Below, one piece after another: positions 16,088 through 24,920 of a stretch of 64,000 nt of DNA (position 1 is the first letter of the stretch; the number at the start of each line of letters is the position of its first letter). The stretch is from DASUNP01 sp035249305 (GTDB taxonomy: Bacteria; Acidobacteriota; Blastocatellia; UBA7656), in the NCBI GenBank assembly GCA_035249305.1, contig DATFGQ010000131.1, forward strand, positions 62,001 through 126,000. The letters are read 5' to 3'. Made by a program: the position numbers and the translations under genes. The notes beneath the pieces are model-generated. The model was not told where the DNA came from, searched no databases, and worked only from the letters and a program-made list of their open reading frames with translations.

Positions 16088-17536
16088 TCAGAAGCTGATC
16101 GTCGCTTCGCTGGAACATTGATTGCCGCCCTCGACGCAGACTTTGTATCTGAAAGTCCCGGCCGCGCGCCTGTTGAGCTGGTCGCTGTACCTGCCTGTGT
16201 TCGTCACGGTGGCTATGCGCGAGCCGTCGCGATAAATGTCGACGAACCTCGCGCCCGCGGCCCCGCTCCAATTCAGATCGACAAACCTCGCTTTGTTGGT
16301 AAGGCGCGTCGAGAGCGCGAGCGTTAAAGGCGGCGGCGGCGGCGGCGCGCCGCCCGCGCTCAAGAAGACCATTATGTTTCCGCTGCCCTGGTTGACGACG
16401 ACCATGTCGTGCAACGAGTCGCCATCAAGATCCGCCGCGTCGACGTCCGCGGGGTGTTGCCCGACATTAAAGTACTGGGCGGCGAAGTTGTAATTGCCCT
16501 GGTTCATGAAAACGGTGAGCCATGCTGTCCCCCAGCTCACGGCGGCAATATCGCTGCGGCCATCGCCGTTAAAATCTCCCGAAGTTATGCTGGTCGGCGT
16601 ATCGACGGCGGTCAGTTCCGAGTATCCAAGAAAACCTCCGGCGGGGTCGTCGTTGAACAGTAGGATTATCTGCGAGAAGTAAGCGTTCGCGATCGCCAGG
16701 TCCGGAGTGCCGTCGCCATCGAAATCGTCGACCGTCACGTCATCGGGCAGGTCGCCCGCGTAGTGGCTCTCGGGCGGGCCGAAGGCGCCATTCCTGTTGT
16801 TATAGATCACCGTGGCGCTGCCGGCGGCGACCCGGTTAACGTAGACGATGTCTTTAAAGCCGTCGCGGTTGAAGTCGCCGAGGGCTATCGATCTTGAAGA
16901 AGCGCCCGCACCATACGTGCCGTTAAACCCGAAGCCCCCCTGCCCATTGTTCAGCAGCACGCCCGCCCTCGAACACTGGCCTATGTCGGCAAGGTCGTTG
17001 TCGCCATCAAGGTCGAGGTCGCCGATCGCGACGCCTCTCGATGAGTTGCAGACGTTATAATTGACCGGAGAGGCGAAGGCGCGGTTGCCTTGATTGAGCA
17101 GGACCGAGACGGCCCCCGTTTGAGTAGAGAATGCGACGGCTATGTCTTTGCGGCCATCGCCGTTCAGGTCGCCGATGTCTACGTCGAGCGTGTTGGCGGT
17201 CGAGGGCCACAGCCCGTTTAATGAGATACGTTGGAACGAGCCCGCGCCATTGTTGAAGAAGAGTTGTAAGCTCCCCTGGAGGTTGACGACCGCGATGTCG
17301 TTTAACCCGTCGTTATCCAGGTCTGCTATCTTCGCCGCCGAAGGGTTCGCCCCCGCGCTGAAAGTGACGGCTGTGTAACTCGATTGTAATCCTACTTCGG
17401 CATGCGTCGAGCCTGGCAAGGACATAGAGATGCCGGCTGAAAACAGCAGCGCCGTCACTATGAACCGCGATGCGACCCTGGCAAAACGTCTTGGCTGTCC
17501 ACTAATCGCACGACCTGAGGCTGTAATTCTTTCCAT
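16088..17536 (-). CDS. Secreted FG-GAP/VCBS beta-propeller protein
   Basis: 482 aa from the ATG at 17536, chosen for the GGAGGAGGG 8-9 bases upstream. A long signal sequence (basic region RRFARVASR, hydrophobic FIVTALLFSAGISM) is followed by seven repeats, each with a calcium-loop motif: DLDNDGLNDIAVVN, DLNGDGRKDIAVAF, DLDLDGDNDLADIG, DFNRDGFKDIVYVN, DFDGDGTPDLAIAN, DFNGDGRSDIAAVS and DLDGDSLHDMVVVN. Seven repeats fit one closed integrin-alpha-like propeller. A Pro-rich linker leads to a C-terminal fibronectin-type-III-like domain (about 400-482). It is likely an extracellular binding or scaffold protein. Confidence 0.9.
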   Translation of the reverse strand: MERITASGRAISGQPRRFARVASRFIVTALLFSAGISMSLPGSTHAEVGLQSSYTAVTFSAGANPSAAKIADLDNDGLNDIAVVNLQGSLQLFFNNGAGSFQRISLNGLWPSTANTLDVDIGDLNGDGRKDIAVAFSTQTGAVSVLLNQGNRAFASPVNYNVCNSSRGVAIGDLDLDGDNDLADIGQCSRAGVLLNNGQGGFGFNGTYGAGASSRSIALGDFNRDGFKDIVYVNRVAAGSATVIYNNRNGAFGPPESHYAGDLPDDVTVDDFDGDGTPDLAIANAYFSQIILLFNDDPAGGFLGYSELTAVDTPTSITSGDFNGDGRSDIAAVSWGTAWLTVFMNQGNYNFAAQYFNVGQHPADVDAADLDGDSLHDMVVVNQGSGNIMVFLSAGGAPPPPPPLTLALSTRLTNKARFVDLNWSGAAGARFVDIYRDGSRIATVTNTGRYSDQLNRRAAGTFRYKVCVEGGNQCSSEATISF

Positions 17537-17729
17537 GTCTGAACCCTCCTCCGACCGGATGCAACGTCCCATTCCGCTTGTTTTCGTCTCAAAGCGCGAA
17601 ACTCACAAGGATCGACACAGAAAAGCTTCATATGGTTGCAACGACCGTGCCAGTTTTGTGATTAATATATCAAAATGAGGCAGGCGAGTCCGACGGCACG
17701 GGTTTGCGCGGGGAGGTTCTATTGGGGAT

Positions 17730-17763
17730 GCGGGGGATAGAGTGTCGCACGTCTATCCCCCGC
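17730..17763 (-). terminator. Hairpin after the 66-aa gene
   Basis: GCGGGGGATAGA (17730-17741) and TCTATCCCCCGC (17752-17763) are perfect 12-bp arms, 15 bp beyond the stop of the small minus-strand gene. There is no clear T-tract, so it may be a terminator or a transcript-stabilising hairpin. Confidence 0.5.
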
Positions 17764-17777
17764 CAGAAAGATTCAAC

Positions 17778-17978
17778 TTAGGTTCGCAGCAATACCCAGG
17801 TGGTACTGTGGCCGCTTGAGGAATTGGCGTTAGGACAAGCAGGGAACTTCTGTCCGCTCTTGAGGACAATAACGATGCTGCTATGGCTGTTGCACTTGTA
17901 AACGCCGGACGTCTGAACGGTCCCGCCCGTCGTACCGCTTGTCTGTACGCTGGTCGCACTAGCACTACCGTATCTCAT
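17778..17978 (-). CDS. Small protein with degenerate zinc-knuckle pattern
   Basis: 66 aa, with AAAGGAGAG six bases before the ATG, so very likely translated. The Ser/Thr/Gly-rich N-terminus leads to GVYKCNSHSSIVIVLKSGQKFPACPNANSSSGHSTTWVLL. This layout (G-x-Y-x-C ... GxxFPxCP ... TxWxLL) resembles short zinc-ribbon proteins with two CxxC pairs, but here the second and fourth ligands are His or missing (CNSH, CPNA...GH). No signal peptide. Function unknown. A strong 8-bp palindrome lies about 40 bp upstream and a 12-bp hairpin directly downstream, as for a stand-alone transcript. Confidence 0.62.
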   Translation of the reverse strand: MRYGSASATSVQTSGTTGGTVQTSGVYKCNSHSSIVIVLKSGQKFPACPNANSSSGHSTTWVLLRT

Positions 17979-18014
17979 ACTATCTCTCCTTTAAGTTAGA
18001 AGTTATATTCCTAC

Positions 18015-18038
18015 AGTACTGATGATTTAGTCAGTACT
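18015..18038. promoter_or_regulatory. AGTACTGA palindrome
   Basis: AGTACTGA (18015-18022) and TCAGTACT (18031-18038) form perfect 8-bp arms with an 8-bp spacer, between the gene at 18102 and the small gene starting at 17978. It could be an operator for the small gene or a hairpin ending the upstream operon. Confidence 0.45.
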
Positions 18039-18101
18039 AACGAAACCATGCGAAGACGCCAATTAGCTCGCGGCTGCGAGCCGCTTCACTCCACGACCGA
18101 T

Positions 18102-19121
18102 TCACTGCGCAGGCAACTGTATAGACGGCCGCCAGACCCACGGAAACATCGCGTCCGTGACGTGCAGTTCGTCGTTCTTCTTCCTCGTCATTCTTATGTA
18201 CTCCAGCGGCTGCTGAGGAGATTTATTTCTGGCTACGATCTCGTCACGTTCGCGCTGGGTTAGCCTGTATAGCATCGCCTTATCACCGCATTGATTGAGA
18301 CCTCCGACCGCTTCTCTTAAGAACTCCAGGCCATTGCGATAAGGATCGGCGTCCGGCAGCTTACGAGTATTCAGGTACTCGTCCCATCTCTCATACACTT
18401 TATGGGTCGCCTTGTACTCCGCTTCGGTCAGCTCGAACCGCACGAGGACAATCTCATCACTGCCGCTTTTCTTCTCTTTCTCGTTATCCTCTATGATCTT
18501 TTCGTAAAGCTCGGATGGGATCGCCCCGAATACAGCCGCGGCTTTGCCCGCGTCGCCTTTGGCCGGTTGAACGCCGAGCGCTTCGATTTCAGGCGTCCGC
18601 CCATCGAGCACCGTCAATATTGCGAAGGCGACGCCGCCTTGCGCGGGCGGTCCCGTGCGGGCGGCCAGGGTGAGAAAGTACCTGTGCGTCTGCTCCCTCG
18701 ACCATCTTGTGACTTCCTCTGTTGCGGGGTCTTGCGTGGTGAAGCTGTTGTCGCTGAACTCGACTATCTTCCACCAGGTCACGCCCGGCGGGAAGAACTC
18801 GTTCCCGCGCCGCGTCGTGAACGTGATGCTCTTGGGCGCGGAAGGTTTGTCCAGGCTGTAGTCGACCGACGTTATCACCTCGAAGTCCTGTGGCAGGGCC
18901 TCGGAGGAGTGCTCAAACAGCGTGACATGCCCCTCCGGCGAATAGCTGAAGAGCATGCGGCTCGTCTCCGTCACTCTTTCCGATTTCCACATTCCTGTAA
19001 TGTTGAACGGGCAGGCCCTCTTCCCATCCGATTTAGCATCCGATTTGGCGCCCGATTGACCGGCCGCGATCACGATGGCTGCCACGCAAAGGAAGAGGAG
19101 CGAGAATATTGCTCTTTTCAT
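18102..19121 (-). CDS. Secreted protein of an unrecognised family, tandem paralogue 1
   Basis: 339 aa from the ATG at 19121, selected because AAGGAGAG lies 9-10 bases upstream and a signal peptide then begins at once (MKRAIFSLLFLCVAAIVIAAGQ). It is a diverged copy of the next gene upstream: shared blocks are C-x-FNI-x-G-x-WK-x-E near the N-terminus, D/E-rich central strands, FGAIP, LNQCG(D/E)K near the C-terminus, and LHV-x-DA-x-F at the end. Two conserved cysteines could form a disulfide. No enzyme motif was recognised. It lies downstream of the SCO/multicopper oxidase pair on the same strand. Confidence 0.72.
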   Translation of the reverse strand: MKRAIFSLLFLCVAAIVIAAGQSGAKSDAKSDGKRACPFNITGMWKSERVTETSRMLFSYSPEGHVTLFEHSSEALPQDFEVITSVDYSLDKPSAPKSITFTTRRGNEFFPPGVTWWKIVEFSDNSFTTQDPATEEVTRWSREQTHRYFLTLAARTGPPAQGGVAFAILTVLDGRTPEIEALGVQPAKGDAGKAAAVFGAIPSELYEKIIEDNEKEKKSGSDEIVLVRFELTEAEYKATHKVYERWDEYLNTRKLPDADPYRNGLEFLREAVGGLNQCGDKAMLYRLTQRERDEIVARNKSPQQPLEYIRMTRKKNDELHVTDAMFPWVWRPSIQLPAQ

Positions 19122-19201
19122 GCTAGTAACTCTCCTTACTGAAGCTGCCATGTTTAACCACCGCGACGGCGAATAGTTCCGAAACGAACTCGGCGCGAGA
19201 T

Positions 19202-20194
19202 TCACTTCGCCGCCTGTTGCGCCATCTGGTGCGTGCGCCCTTGAAACTTCGCGTCAGGGACGTGAAGCGATCGATTGAGCCGCTTCAGCTCCCTGAAATA
19301 CCAGTACGGGATGTATGTCAGCGCGGGGCTGTCCTTCGACGAATTCGAGATGTGATCCTCCATGCTCCAGTCCAGCTTATAGAGCTTGAACTTCTCCCCA
19401 CACTGGTTGAGGGTTTCCGTCACCTGCTTCACGAGCAGTATGTTGTTCATCGAAAGGTCGCCGTATAACAACTCGTTATTGCGAGCGCGACGGTCCCAGG
19501 ACTTGACTATCTTCAGCCCCCTCTCGTATTGAGCCGCCGTGATTTCAAGTCGCAGCATGATGTCGCCGTCTTTGCCGGGCTCTTTCATAAACTCGTTATA
19601 AGTTTCGGCCGGGATCGCGCCGAATGCCCAATAGCCGTTGCGACCAGAGTCGTACATGCCTACGGCGTCTACTTGAGTTTGATGCCCGTCGGTCTTGATC
19701 ATCATAGGGAAGGTCGGCCCGCTTTTGTCATAAAACGTTCCGACGCGCCCGGCCAGGACGATGTAATAGCTGAAAGGGTCTACTCTGACCCATCGCGTCG
19801 GCGCGGAGCCGGGTTTTGTCAAACTCACCCACGTGTCATCGTACTCGGCGATCTGCATCGAGGTCGCGCCCTGTGCGAAGTCTCCTATCTGTTTGTCGGC
19901 TTTGACGGTGACGACCTTCGGCGCTTTGGGGTTATCGATTGAATAAGCCGCGCTGGCAACCTCTCGCAGCTCCGAGCCCTGGCCCGAGAGCACTGTCACC
20001 TTAGCGTCCGGCGTGAAACGATAGACGATGGGGGTCGCCCCGTCAGCTTTCTCGGCCTTCCAGGTCCCGACTATGTTGAACTCACAGCCCCTCGGCACGG
20101 CGGACTTCTGGGCCTCGTACGACTGGCTGAACGCAGCCGCGGCTGCCGCAAGGCATACAACGCTCAATGAAAGAATGATGGCAAACCGTTTCAT
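19202..20194 (-). CDS. Secreted protein of an unrecognised family, tandem paralogue 2
   Basis: 330 aa, preceded by AAGGAGGACATA. Signal peptide MKRFAIILSLSVVCLAAAAAAFSQ is followed by the shared family opening CEFNIVGTWKAEKADG, an FGAIPAETYNEF block that aligns with FGAIPSELYEKI in the paralogue, and the shared LNQCGEKFKLYKL and LHVPDAKF blocks. The opening resembles beta-rich lipocalin-like proteins that begin with a G-x-W motif, but this is only suggestive. The neighbouring copper genes may hint at a role in envelope redox stress; function is unknown. Confidence 0.72.
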   Translation of the reverse strand: MKRFAIILSLSVVCLAAAAAAFSQSYEAQKSAVPRGCEFNIVGTWKAEKADGATPIVYRFTPDAKVTVLSGQGSELREVASAAYSIDNPKAPKVVTVKADKQIGDFAQGATSMQIAEYDDTWVSLTKPGSAPTRWVRVDPFSYYIVLAGRVGTFYDKSGPTFPMMIKTDGHQTQVDAVGMYDSGRNGYWAFGAIPAETYNEFMKEPGKDGDIMLRLEITAAQYERGLKIVKSWDRRARNNELLYGDLSMNNILLVKQVTETLNQCGEKFKLYKLDWSMEDHISNSSKDSPALTYIPYWYFRELKRLNRSLHVPDAKFQGRTHQMAQQAAK

Positions 20195-20217
20195 TATGTC
20201 CTCCTTGAATCAAATCA

Positions 20218-20257
20218 CTAAGAATAGAAGCCGCCTTTCGGCCGCTCCTATTCTTAG
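20218..20257 (-). other. Intergenic hairpin between SCO gene and paralogue
   Basis: CTAAGAATAG and CTATTCTTAG are perfect 10-bp arms with a GC-rich 20-base loop. Together with the next hairpin it separates the oxidase/SCO pair from the downstream paralogues and may modulate mRNA processing or read-through. Confidence 0.45.
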
Positions 20258-20279
20258 CGTGAGGCGAAGTGAGAATATG

Positions 20280-20306
20280 ACGCAGGGGCCGTGATAGCCC
20301 CTGCGT
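20280..20306 (-). terminator. GC-rich hairpin after the SCO gene
   Basis: ACGCAGGGGC and GCCCCTGCGT form perfect 10-bp arms 10 bp past the SCO stop. No T-tract follows on the minus strand, so it may be a partial terminator. Confidence 0.45.
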
Positions 20307-20315
20307 CCGGAGCGC

Positions 20316-20996
20316 TCAGTTTGTCATTCGGTAGCCGTATATTTTGCGCTCCTTGTCTATGCGCTCCTGGAGTTTCTTGTTGTCCTCCAGGATTTGCTCG
20401 CGCGTCCTCGGCGGATTTGCCATGGAGATTTTCCACAACACCGTAGTCAAACTGGCCTGCGGATCGACGTGCAGCCAGCGGTTGGTCGCATCGTTGATGA
20501 TGAGCAGGAACGACGTGTGACCGTAGATGTTCGAGTCGATCGCTATGTGGTTCATGCCGAAGAGCCTGTAGCGAATGGTCTCGATGTCGTACGGGTCGCC
20601 CGTCAGGAAGGACCAGCCCGGCCGCAGCGCCTTGTGCATGTGCGCGAAGTGCATCAGCGACGCCGGGTCGTCTTCCTCAGGCTTTACGGTGATCGAGTAC
20701 ATGAAGAGGTTCTTACCCATCCGTTCCTTCAATGCTTCATGGACTCTTATAAGGTTGGCTGTGACTATCGGACAGACCCCCTCGCAGGTGGCGTACATCA
20801 TGTTGATTAACACCTGCTTGCCCGCGATCAGGTCGTCGTAGAAGCGAACCTCCTTGTTCTCATGGGTGCGAAGCCGGGCGTTGGTGAAGATCGCGGGCCC
20901 AGGCGACGCCACATGAGGCACACCCTGCACGGGCGCGCGGGGTGTGCCTTTCGGCTGGTCGTCTCCGAGCTTTGTGAGAAACATCCTCCTCTTCAT
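20316..20996 (-). CDS. SCO1/SenC-family copper chaperone
   Basis: 226 aa, thioredoxin fold. The copper ligands of the family are present: C71 and C75 in ATCEGVCP, and H160 in NIYGHTSFLLII. SCO proteins deliver copper to the CuA site of cytochrome oxidase or act as envelope thiol reductants. The N-terminus KRRMFLTKLG looks like the start of a Tat motif but lacks a hydrophobic core, so the export route is unclear. Its ATG overlaps the multicopper oxidase stop by one base (TAATG), implying coupled translation and a shared copper-related job. Confidence 0.92.
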   Translation of the reverse strand: MKRRMFLTKLGDDQPKGTPRAPVQGVPHVASPGPAIFTNARLRTHENKEVRFYDDLIAGKQVLINMMYATCEGVCPIVTANLIRVHEALKERMGKNLFMYSITVKPEEDDPASLMHFAHMHKALRPGWSFLTGDPYDIETIRYRLFGMNHIAIDSNIYGHTSFLLIINDATNRWLHVDPQASLTTVLWKISMANPPRTREQILEDNKKLQERIDKERKIYGYRMTN

Positions 20997-23086
20997 TAGC
21001 CCAGATCCTCCTTCCTGTAGAGCGGCGCGTCACCTCGGGCTACGCGCTCCGCATTGATCTCCTCCCTGCGCTTGCGCAGCTCGGCCATGCTTTCGACGAC
21101 GTCCCAGCGCACCATCATGAAGGCGTCTTCGTGGTTCATGTTGTGGCAGTGAATCAGGTAACGGCCTTTGAAATCTCTGAACTTCAGCCTGATTCTCAGC
21201 CTGTGCTGGCCGGGCACCGAGTAGACGTCCCTGCGCGAGTTGTTGGCGTCCTCCCACGGGAGCAGCGGGACATTCTGCCTGTTTGCGTTCAAACAACCGG
21301 TCGCGCTGGGAACTGTGCAGACGGTCCGCTCAAGTATACGGCCCTCCTCCAGGTGAATATGCACGGGATGGAGCCAGTTGCCTGCGAGCGTGTCGTTCCT
21401 GATTATCCACTCCTCGCTTGTGCCTTTCAGCACCACATGGTCGACTCGGTTCGGATCGAATGGGCCGCCTGTGCCGTTCGGGTTCTGGGCGGCGGAGAAG
21501 AAGCTATTAGTGTGTTGCGTGTTATCGTCGGTCGTAGTCGAGTGCGAGATTCGGAAGCTGTTCCCGTCGGGTTGACCGGGGATGAACCGGAAGCCCCACT
21601 CGAAAGGATCGACTCCCGGCGCCGCCGGCGGGATCGGAGGCAGCTCGCAGAGCGTGCTCGGTATCGCCGGAGTGTCGGGGATCGTGGCGTTACCGATTAC
21701 GTCGAACCGCATAAGGACTTTGCCTATCGGTATGCCCGGAGCCGGGTCAGCCGGCGTCGGGCTGGCGACGAACTGCCCGAGCGGCGGGTTCTGTACGTTC
21801 TCCACCAGGTAGACCGACTGGCCGACAGAGAACTGTGAGAAGTCAATGATCACGTCATTACGCGACGCAACGGGGATTTCGAGTTGGGGGAACCCGCTGG
21901 TGCCGCTCACGTCGGCCGGGGTGCGCAGGAAGTTGCCGTCTACGGCGACGACCGTCATACGCGCCTGCGCGCCGGTGGGTCCGTGGAGGCTCAGGGTGAA
22001 GGGCAGTGTCACGCCGGTGTTGATCATGCGGAAGCGGTATTTCCTCCGCCGTACGCCCAGCTTCGGCTGGATCTTGCCGTTGACGGTCCACTTGTCTGCC
22101 GACGGGGCCGCCGCTCCGATTACCTGGAACATCTCTGTGCGTCCCGTGGTGGCGTTCGTCGGGCAGAACCTCTTTATGGCGAGCAGCAGCGGGATGTCTG
22201 TCACGCCGTAAATGGAAGGCAGCCGGAGCGATCCCTGCGTGGCGAACTCCCACGGCGGGTCCGTGTGGTCGTAGGCGAGGTAGGCGCCGTTCGTCCCCAG
22301 GTAGTTGTTGTTGGCGGTCTCGGCCATCAGGTGGTCGTGATACCAGAAGGTGTGCATCGCTTCGCGCGGGTCGCCCTTGACCCCCAGCGGCGCGCTGGGG
22401 CCAAACTCGTCAATGCCTGCGTAGGCGTTGGCGTAGTGGTTGTCTTTGAACAACCCTATGCCGAAGAAGTCGCCCGCGAAGCCGTCGCTTTCAGACCCCG
22501 TGTGCCCGTTGTGCAGGTGGACCGTCGTCTCGTTCGTGCCGAAGCTCTGCGTGGTGGCCGGCAGGTCGTTCTTGAACCGCACCAGCGACGGCACACCGTA
22601 GGCGTTGAGGATCGTCGGGCCTGGGTACTGGCCGTTGAAGCCCCAGATGTATGACGGCAGGTAGTCGCGATGGAACCGATGGGTCCCGGCCTTGAGCGTC
22701 AACAGGTACTGGATCGAGGGGTTGAATTCGGCCCAGCGTTGATGCGGGTCGCGCGCCGCCTCGCCGTTGAGTGTGTTGGCGGTCTCGGTTGGCGCGGGAT
22801 TCAGTATCGTCGGTATCGCTATAGAGGGAATCGGAAGGTCGTCGACAAACGGCGTGTGCGCCGGACTCTGTGGGACAGGTGTCGGCGCGCATAACTGCGG
22901 TTCGTCCACCACGGTCTGCGCGTAAACGGTCGACTTCCTTGACGTCAGGATGGTCGGGCTCAAAATGGTCACAGCGCCGGCGGCGGCCCCCATTTTGAGC
23001 ACCTCCCTGCGAGTTATCTTAGATCGCATCTTTAAGTCCTTGCCGTGCTCAGATTCCTTGATCTCCTTCTCCTTCTTTCTGGGCAT
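20996..23086 (-). CDS. Tat-exported multicopper oxidase
   Basis: 696 aa with three cupredoxin domains. A Tat signal is seen at about 22-50 (SKITRREVLKMGAAAGAV); an internal ATG at 23029 would place this signal right at the N-terminus, but AAAGGAG supports 23086. All four copper-binding motifs are intact: HLHNGH, HTFWYHDH, HPVHIHLEEG and HCHNMNHEDAFMM, giving the type 1 site and trinuclear cluster. The enzyme oxidises a substrate (phenolics, metals or manganese in homologues) and reduces oxygen in the periplasm. It leads the operon with the SCO gene. Clustered TTCTTAAG sites lie upstream. Confidence 0.94.
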   Translation of the reverse strand: MPRKKEKEIKESEHGKDLKMRSKITRREVLKMGAAAGAVTILSPTILTSRKSTVYAQTVVDEPQLCAPTPVPQSPAHTPFVDDLPIPSIAIPTILNPAPTETANTLNGEAARDPHQRWAEFNPSIQYLLTLKAGTHRFHRDYLPSYIWGFNGQYPGPTILNAYGVPSLVRFKNDLPATTQSFGTNETTVHLHNGHTGSESDGFAGDFFGIGLFKDNHYANAYAGIDEFGPSAPLGVKGDPREAMHTFWYHDHLMAETANNNYLGTNGAYLAYDHTDPPWEFATQGSLRLPSIYGVTDIPLLLAIKRFCPTNATTGRTEMFQVIGAAAPSADKWTVNGKIQPKLGVRRRKYRFRMINTGVTLPFTLSLHGPTGAQARMTVVAVDGNFLRTPADVSGTSGFPQLEIPVASRNDVIIDFSQFSVGQSVYLVENVQNPPLGQFVASPTPADPAPGIPIGKVLMRFDVIGNATIPDTPAIPSTLCELPPIPPAAPGVDPFEWGFRFIPGQPDGNSFRISHSTTTDDNTQHTNSFFSAAQNPNGTGGPFDPNRVDHVVLKGTSEEWIIRNDTLAGNWLHPVHIHLEEGRILERTVCTVPSATGCLNANRQNVPLLPWEDANNSRRDVYSVPGQHRLRIRLKFRDFKGRYLIHCHNMNHEDAFMMVRWDVVESMAELRKRREEINAERVARGDAPLYRKEDLG

Positions 23087-23624
23087 AAAATCTCCTTTGA
23101 TCCCTCAACGGGGAGGTTATTTGAAGAATGTTCCACTGTTTATTGCTGCGCCTTAGCCTGAGTAGACAGACCACACATAGCCCGGCCGCAGGCCAGGCGG
23201 TGGCTTTATGCGTTGCGAGGATGAGTGCAAAGAGACCGAGGTGGACGAGGCCCCCTTGTTCTTAAACAAGTCCTTCCCACTCCGGCGTCTTATTGATTTC
23301 TTAAGTGATTCTTAAAGGGATTGAAAGTACATCCCTGGGGTCGTTCTAATTCTCTCTAGCAACCACTGTCAAAAAAGCACGTATTCAATATCACACTGAA
23401 AAAACGATGTCAAGAAAAAGTTGTTTTGCTCACATTAAAACATTCTTAAGAAAACTCTGACGCTCGCGCGCGTTTGATCTACGCCGGGAAAATTCGAAAC
23501 GGGCACCATTATTGCTTTGATCACAGGTGGATTGCTGATGAGGGGTTTTGCTCGTTCTTGTTCGATACGAAAGCGGGCGTAGCTTGATTACTATCAATAC
23601 ATCCTTAGCCTTAGAGGTCTTATC
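23087..23624. promoter_or_regulatory. Divergent control region with TTCTTAAG boxes
   Basis: 538 bp between the leftward copper operon and the rightward phospholipase-like gene. Four TTCTTAA boxes occur: within the palindrome CTTGTTCTTAAACAAG at 23255-23270, at 23298-23305 and 23309-23316 (11 bp apart, same orientation), and in TTCTTAAGAA at 23443-23452. The 11-bp phasing is typical of OmpR/PhoB-type response-regulator sites. No gene is present. Promoter elements are not clear. Confidence 0.45.
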
Positions 23625-24920
23625 ATGACTATAAATCTGGCGCGCAAAGTAACTCTCTCAATGGCCGCGGTTTGCTTGGTGCTCTGTTTGTCGAGCGCTT
23701 CCTTCGGCTACTCCGTGCTGACGCACCAGGCGATAATCGATTCGACCTGGGAGGGGCACATCAAGCCGCTTCTGCTGAAGCGCTATCCCGCCGCCAACGC
23801 AGAGCAGTTGCGCGAAGCGCACGCGCACGCTTACGGCGGCGCGATCAGCCAGGATATGGGGTACTACCCGTTCGGGAGCCGCTTCTATACCGACCTGACC
23901 CATTACGTCAGGAGCGGCGATTTTGTAGAAGCGCTCGTCGCCGAGTCGCGCGACCTTAACGAGTACGCGTTCGCATTGGGCGCGCTCGCGCACTACGCCG
24001 CGGACAATCATGGCCACTCGATTGGAACGAACCGCGCCGTCCCGCTCGTCTACCCCGAGATCCGCGCGAAGTATGGCGACGAAGTGACCTACGCCGAAGA
24101 CCCCTCTTCGCACATCAAGCTCGAATTCGCCTTCGACGTGCTGCAAGTGGCGCGCGGCCGTTACGCGCCCGAGAACTATCATGACTTTATAGGTTTCAAA
24201 GTCTCTAAGGACGTCCTTGCTCGCGCGTTCAAGAGGACCTACAGCCTGGAGCTCAAAGATGTCTTCGGCAATCTGGACCTCGCCCTCGGCACGTTCCGCA
24301 GGACCGTAAGCACCATAATACCCGAGATGACGAAAGTGGCCTGGGAGATGAAGGAGGACGAGATCGAAAAAGCCACGCCCGGGATCACCCGCGAGAAGTT
24401 CGTCTATAACCTTTCGCGCGCCGACTACGAAAAGGAGTGGGGCAAGCAGTACGAAAAGCCGGGATTCTTTGCAAAGAGCATGGCTTACTTCTTCCGCGTC
24501 ATGCCGAAGGTAGGCCCCTTCAAAGCCCTCGACTTTCGCCCCCCCACGCCGGAGGCCGAGCGGTTTCTTATGGAGAGCTTCAACGCGACGCTCGACCGTT
24601 ATCGCGGCCTGCTCGGGAGCATGCAGGCGGGCCGGCTCAATCTTGATAACCGCGACCTGGACACGGGAAGGCCCGTGCGCGCAGGGGAGTATCCCCTTGC
24701 CGACGAAGCTTACGCAAAGCTCGTCAGGAAGCTGGCGGACAAGAAACTTGAGGGCGTCACGCCGGACGTGCGCGAAAACATTCTGGCCTTCTTCTCAAAC
24801 CTCGACGCGCCGATTGCTGTGAAGCGTGATAAAGACGACTGGCGCAAGACTCTTCGCGCGATCGAGGTGCTGCGGTCTACGGAGGCGCGCGCAGAGACAG
24901 TCGTGAACCGTGACAAGTAA
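23625..24920 (+). CDS. Zinc-dependent phospholipase C-like secreted protein
   Basis: 431 aa. Signal peptide 1-28 (ARKVTLSMAAVCLVLCLSSASFG), then a mature protein starting YSVLTHQAI. Histidines typical of the Zn-dependent phospholipase C fold are present: THQAI, AHAHAYGG, DLTHYV and LAHYAADNHGHSIG. Known members cleave phosphatidylcholine or related lipids, but many environmental homologues are uncharacterised. The final residues VNRDK and stop are supplied by a GTGACAAGT-type repeat at 24909 onwards, so the natural C-terminus may have been displaced by repeat insertion. It is transcribed away from the copper operon. Confidence 0.82.
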   Translation: MTINLARKVTLSMAAVCLVLCLSSASFGYSVLTHQAIIDSTWEGHIKPLLLKRYPAANAEQLREAHAHAYGGAISQDMGYYPFGSRFYTDLTHYVRSGDFVEALVAESRDLNEYAFALGALAHYAADNHGHSIGTNRAVPLVYPEIRAKYGDEVTYAEDPSSHIKLEFAFDVLQVARGRYAPENYHDFIGFKVSKDVLARAFKRTYSLELKDVFGNLDLALGTFRRTVSTIIPEMTKVAWEMKEDEIEKATPGITREKFVYNLSRADYEKEWGKQYEKPGFFAKSMAYFFRVMPKVGPFKALDFRPPTPEAERFLMESFNATLDRYRGLLGSMQAGRLNLDNRDLDTGRPVRAGEYPLADEAYAKLVRKLADKKLEGVTPDVRENILAFFSNLDAPIAVKRDKDDWRKTLRAIEVLRSTEARAETVVNRDK

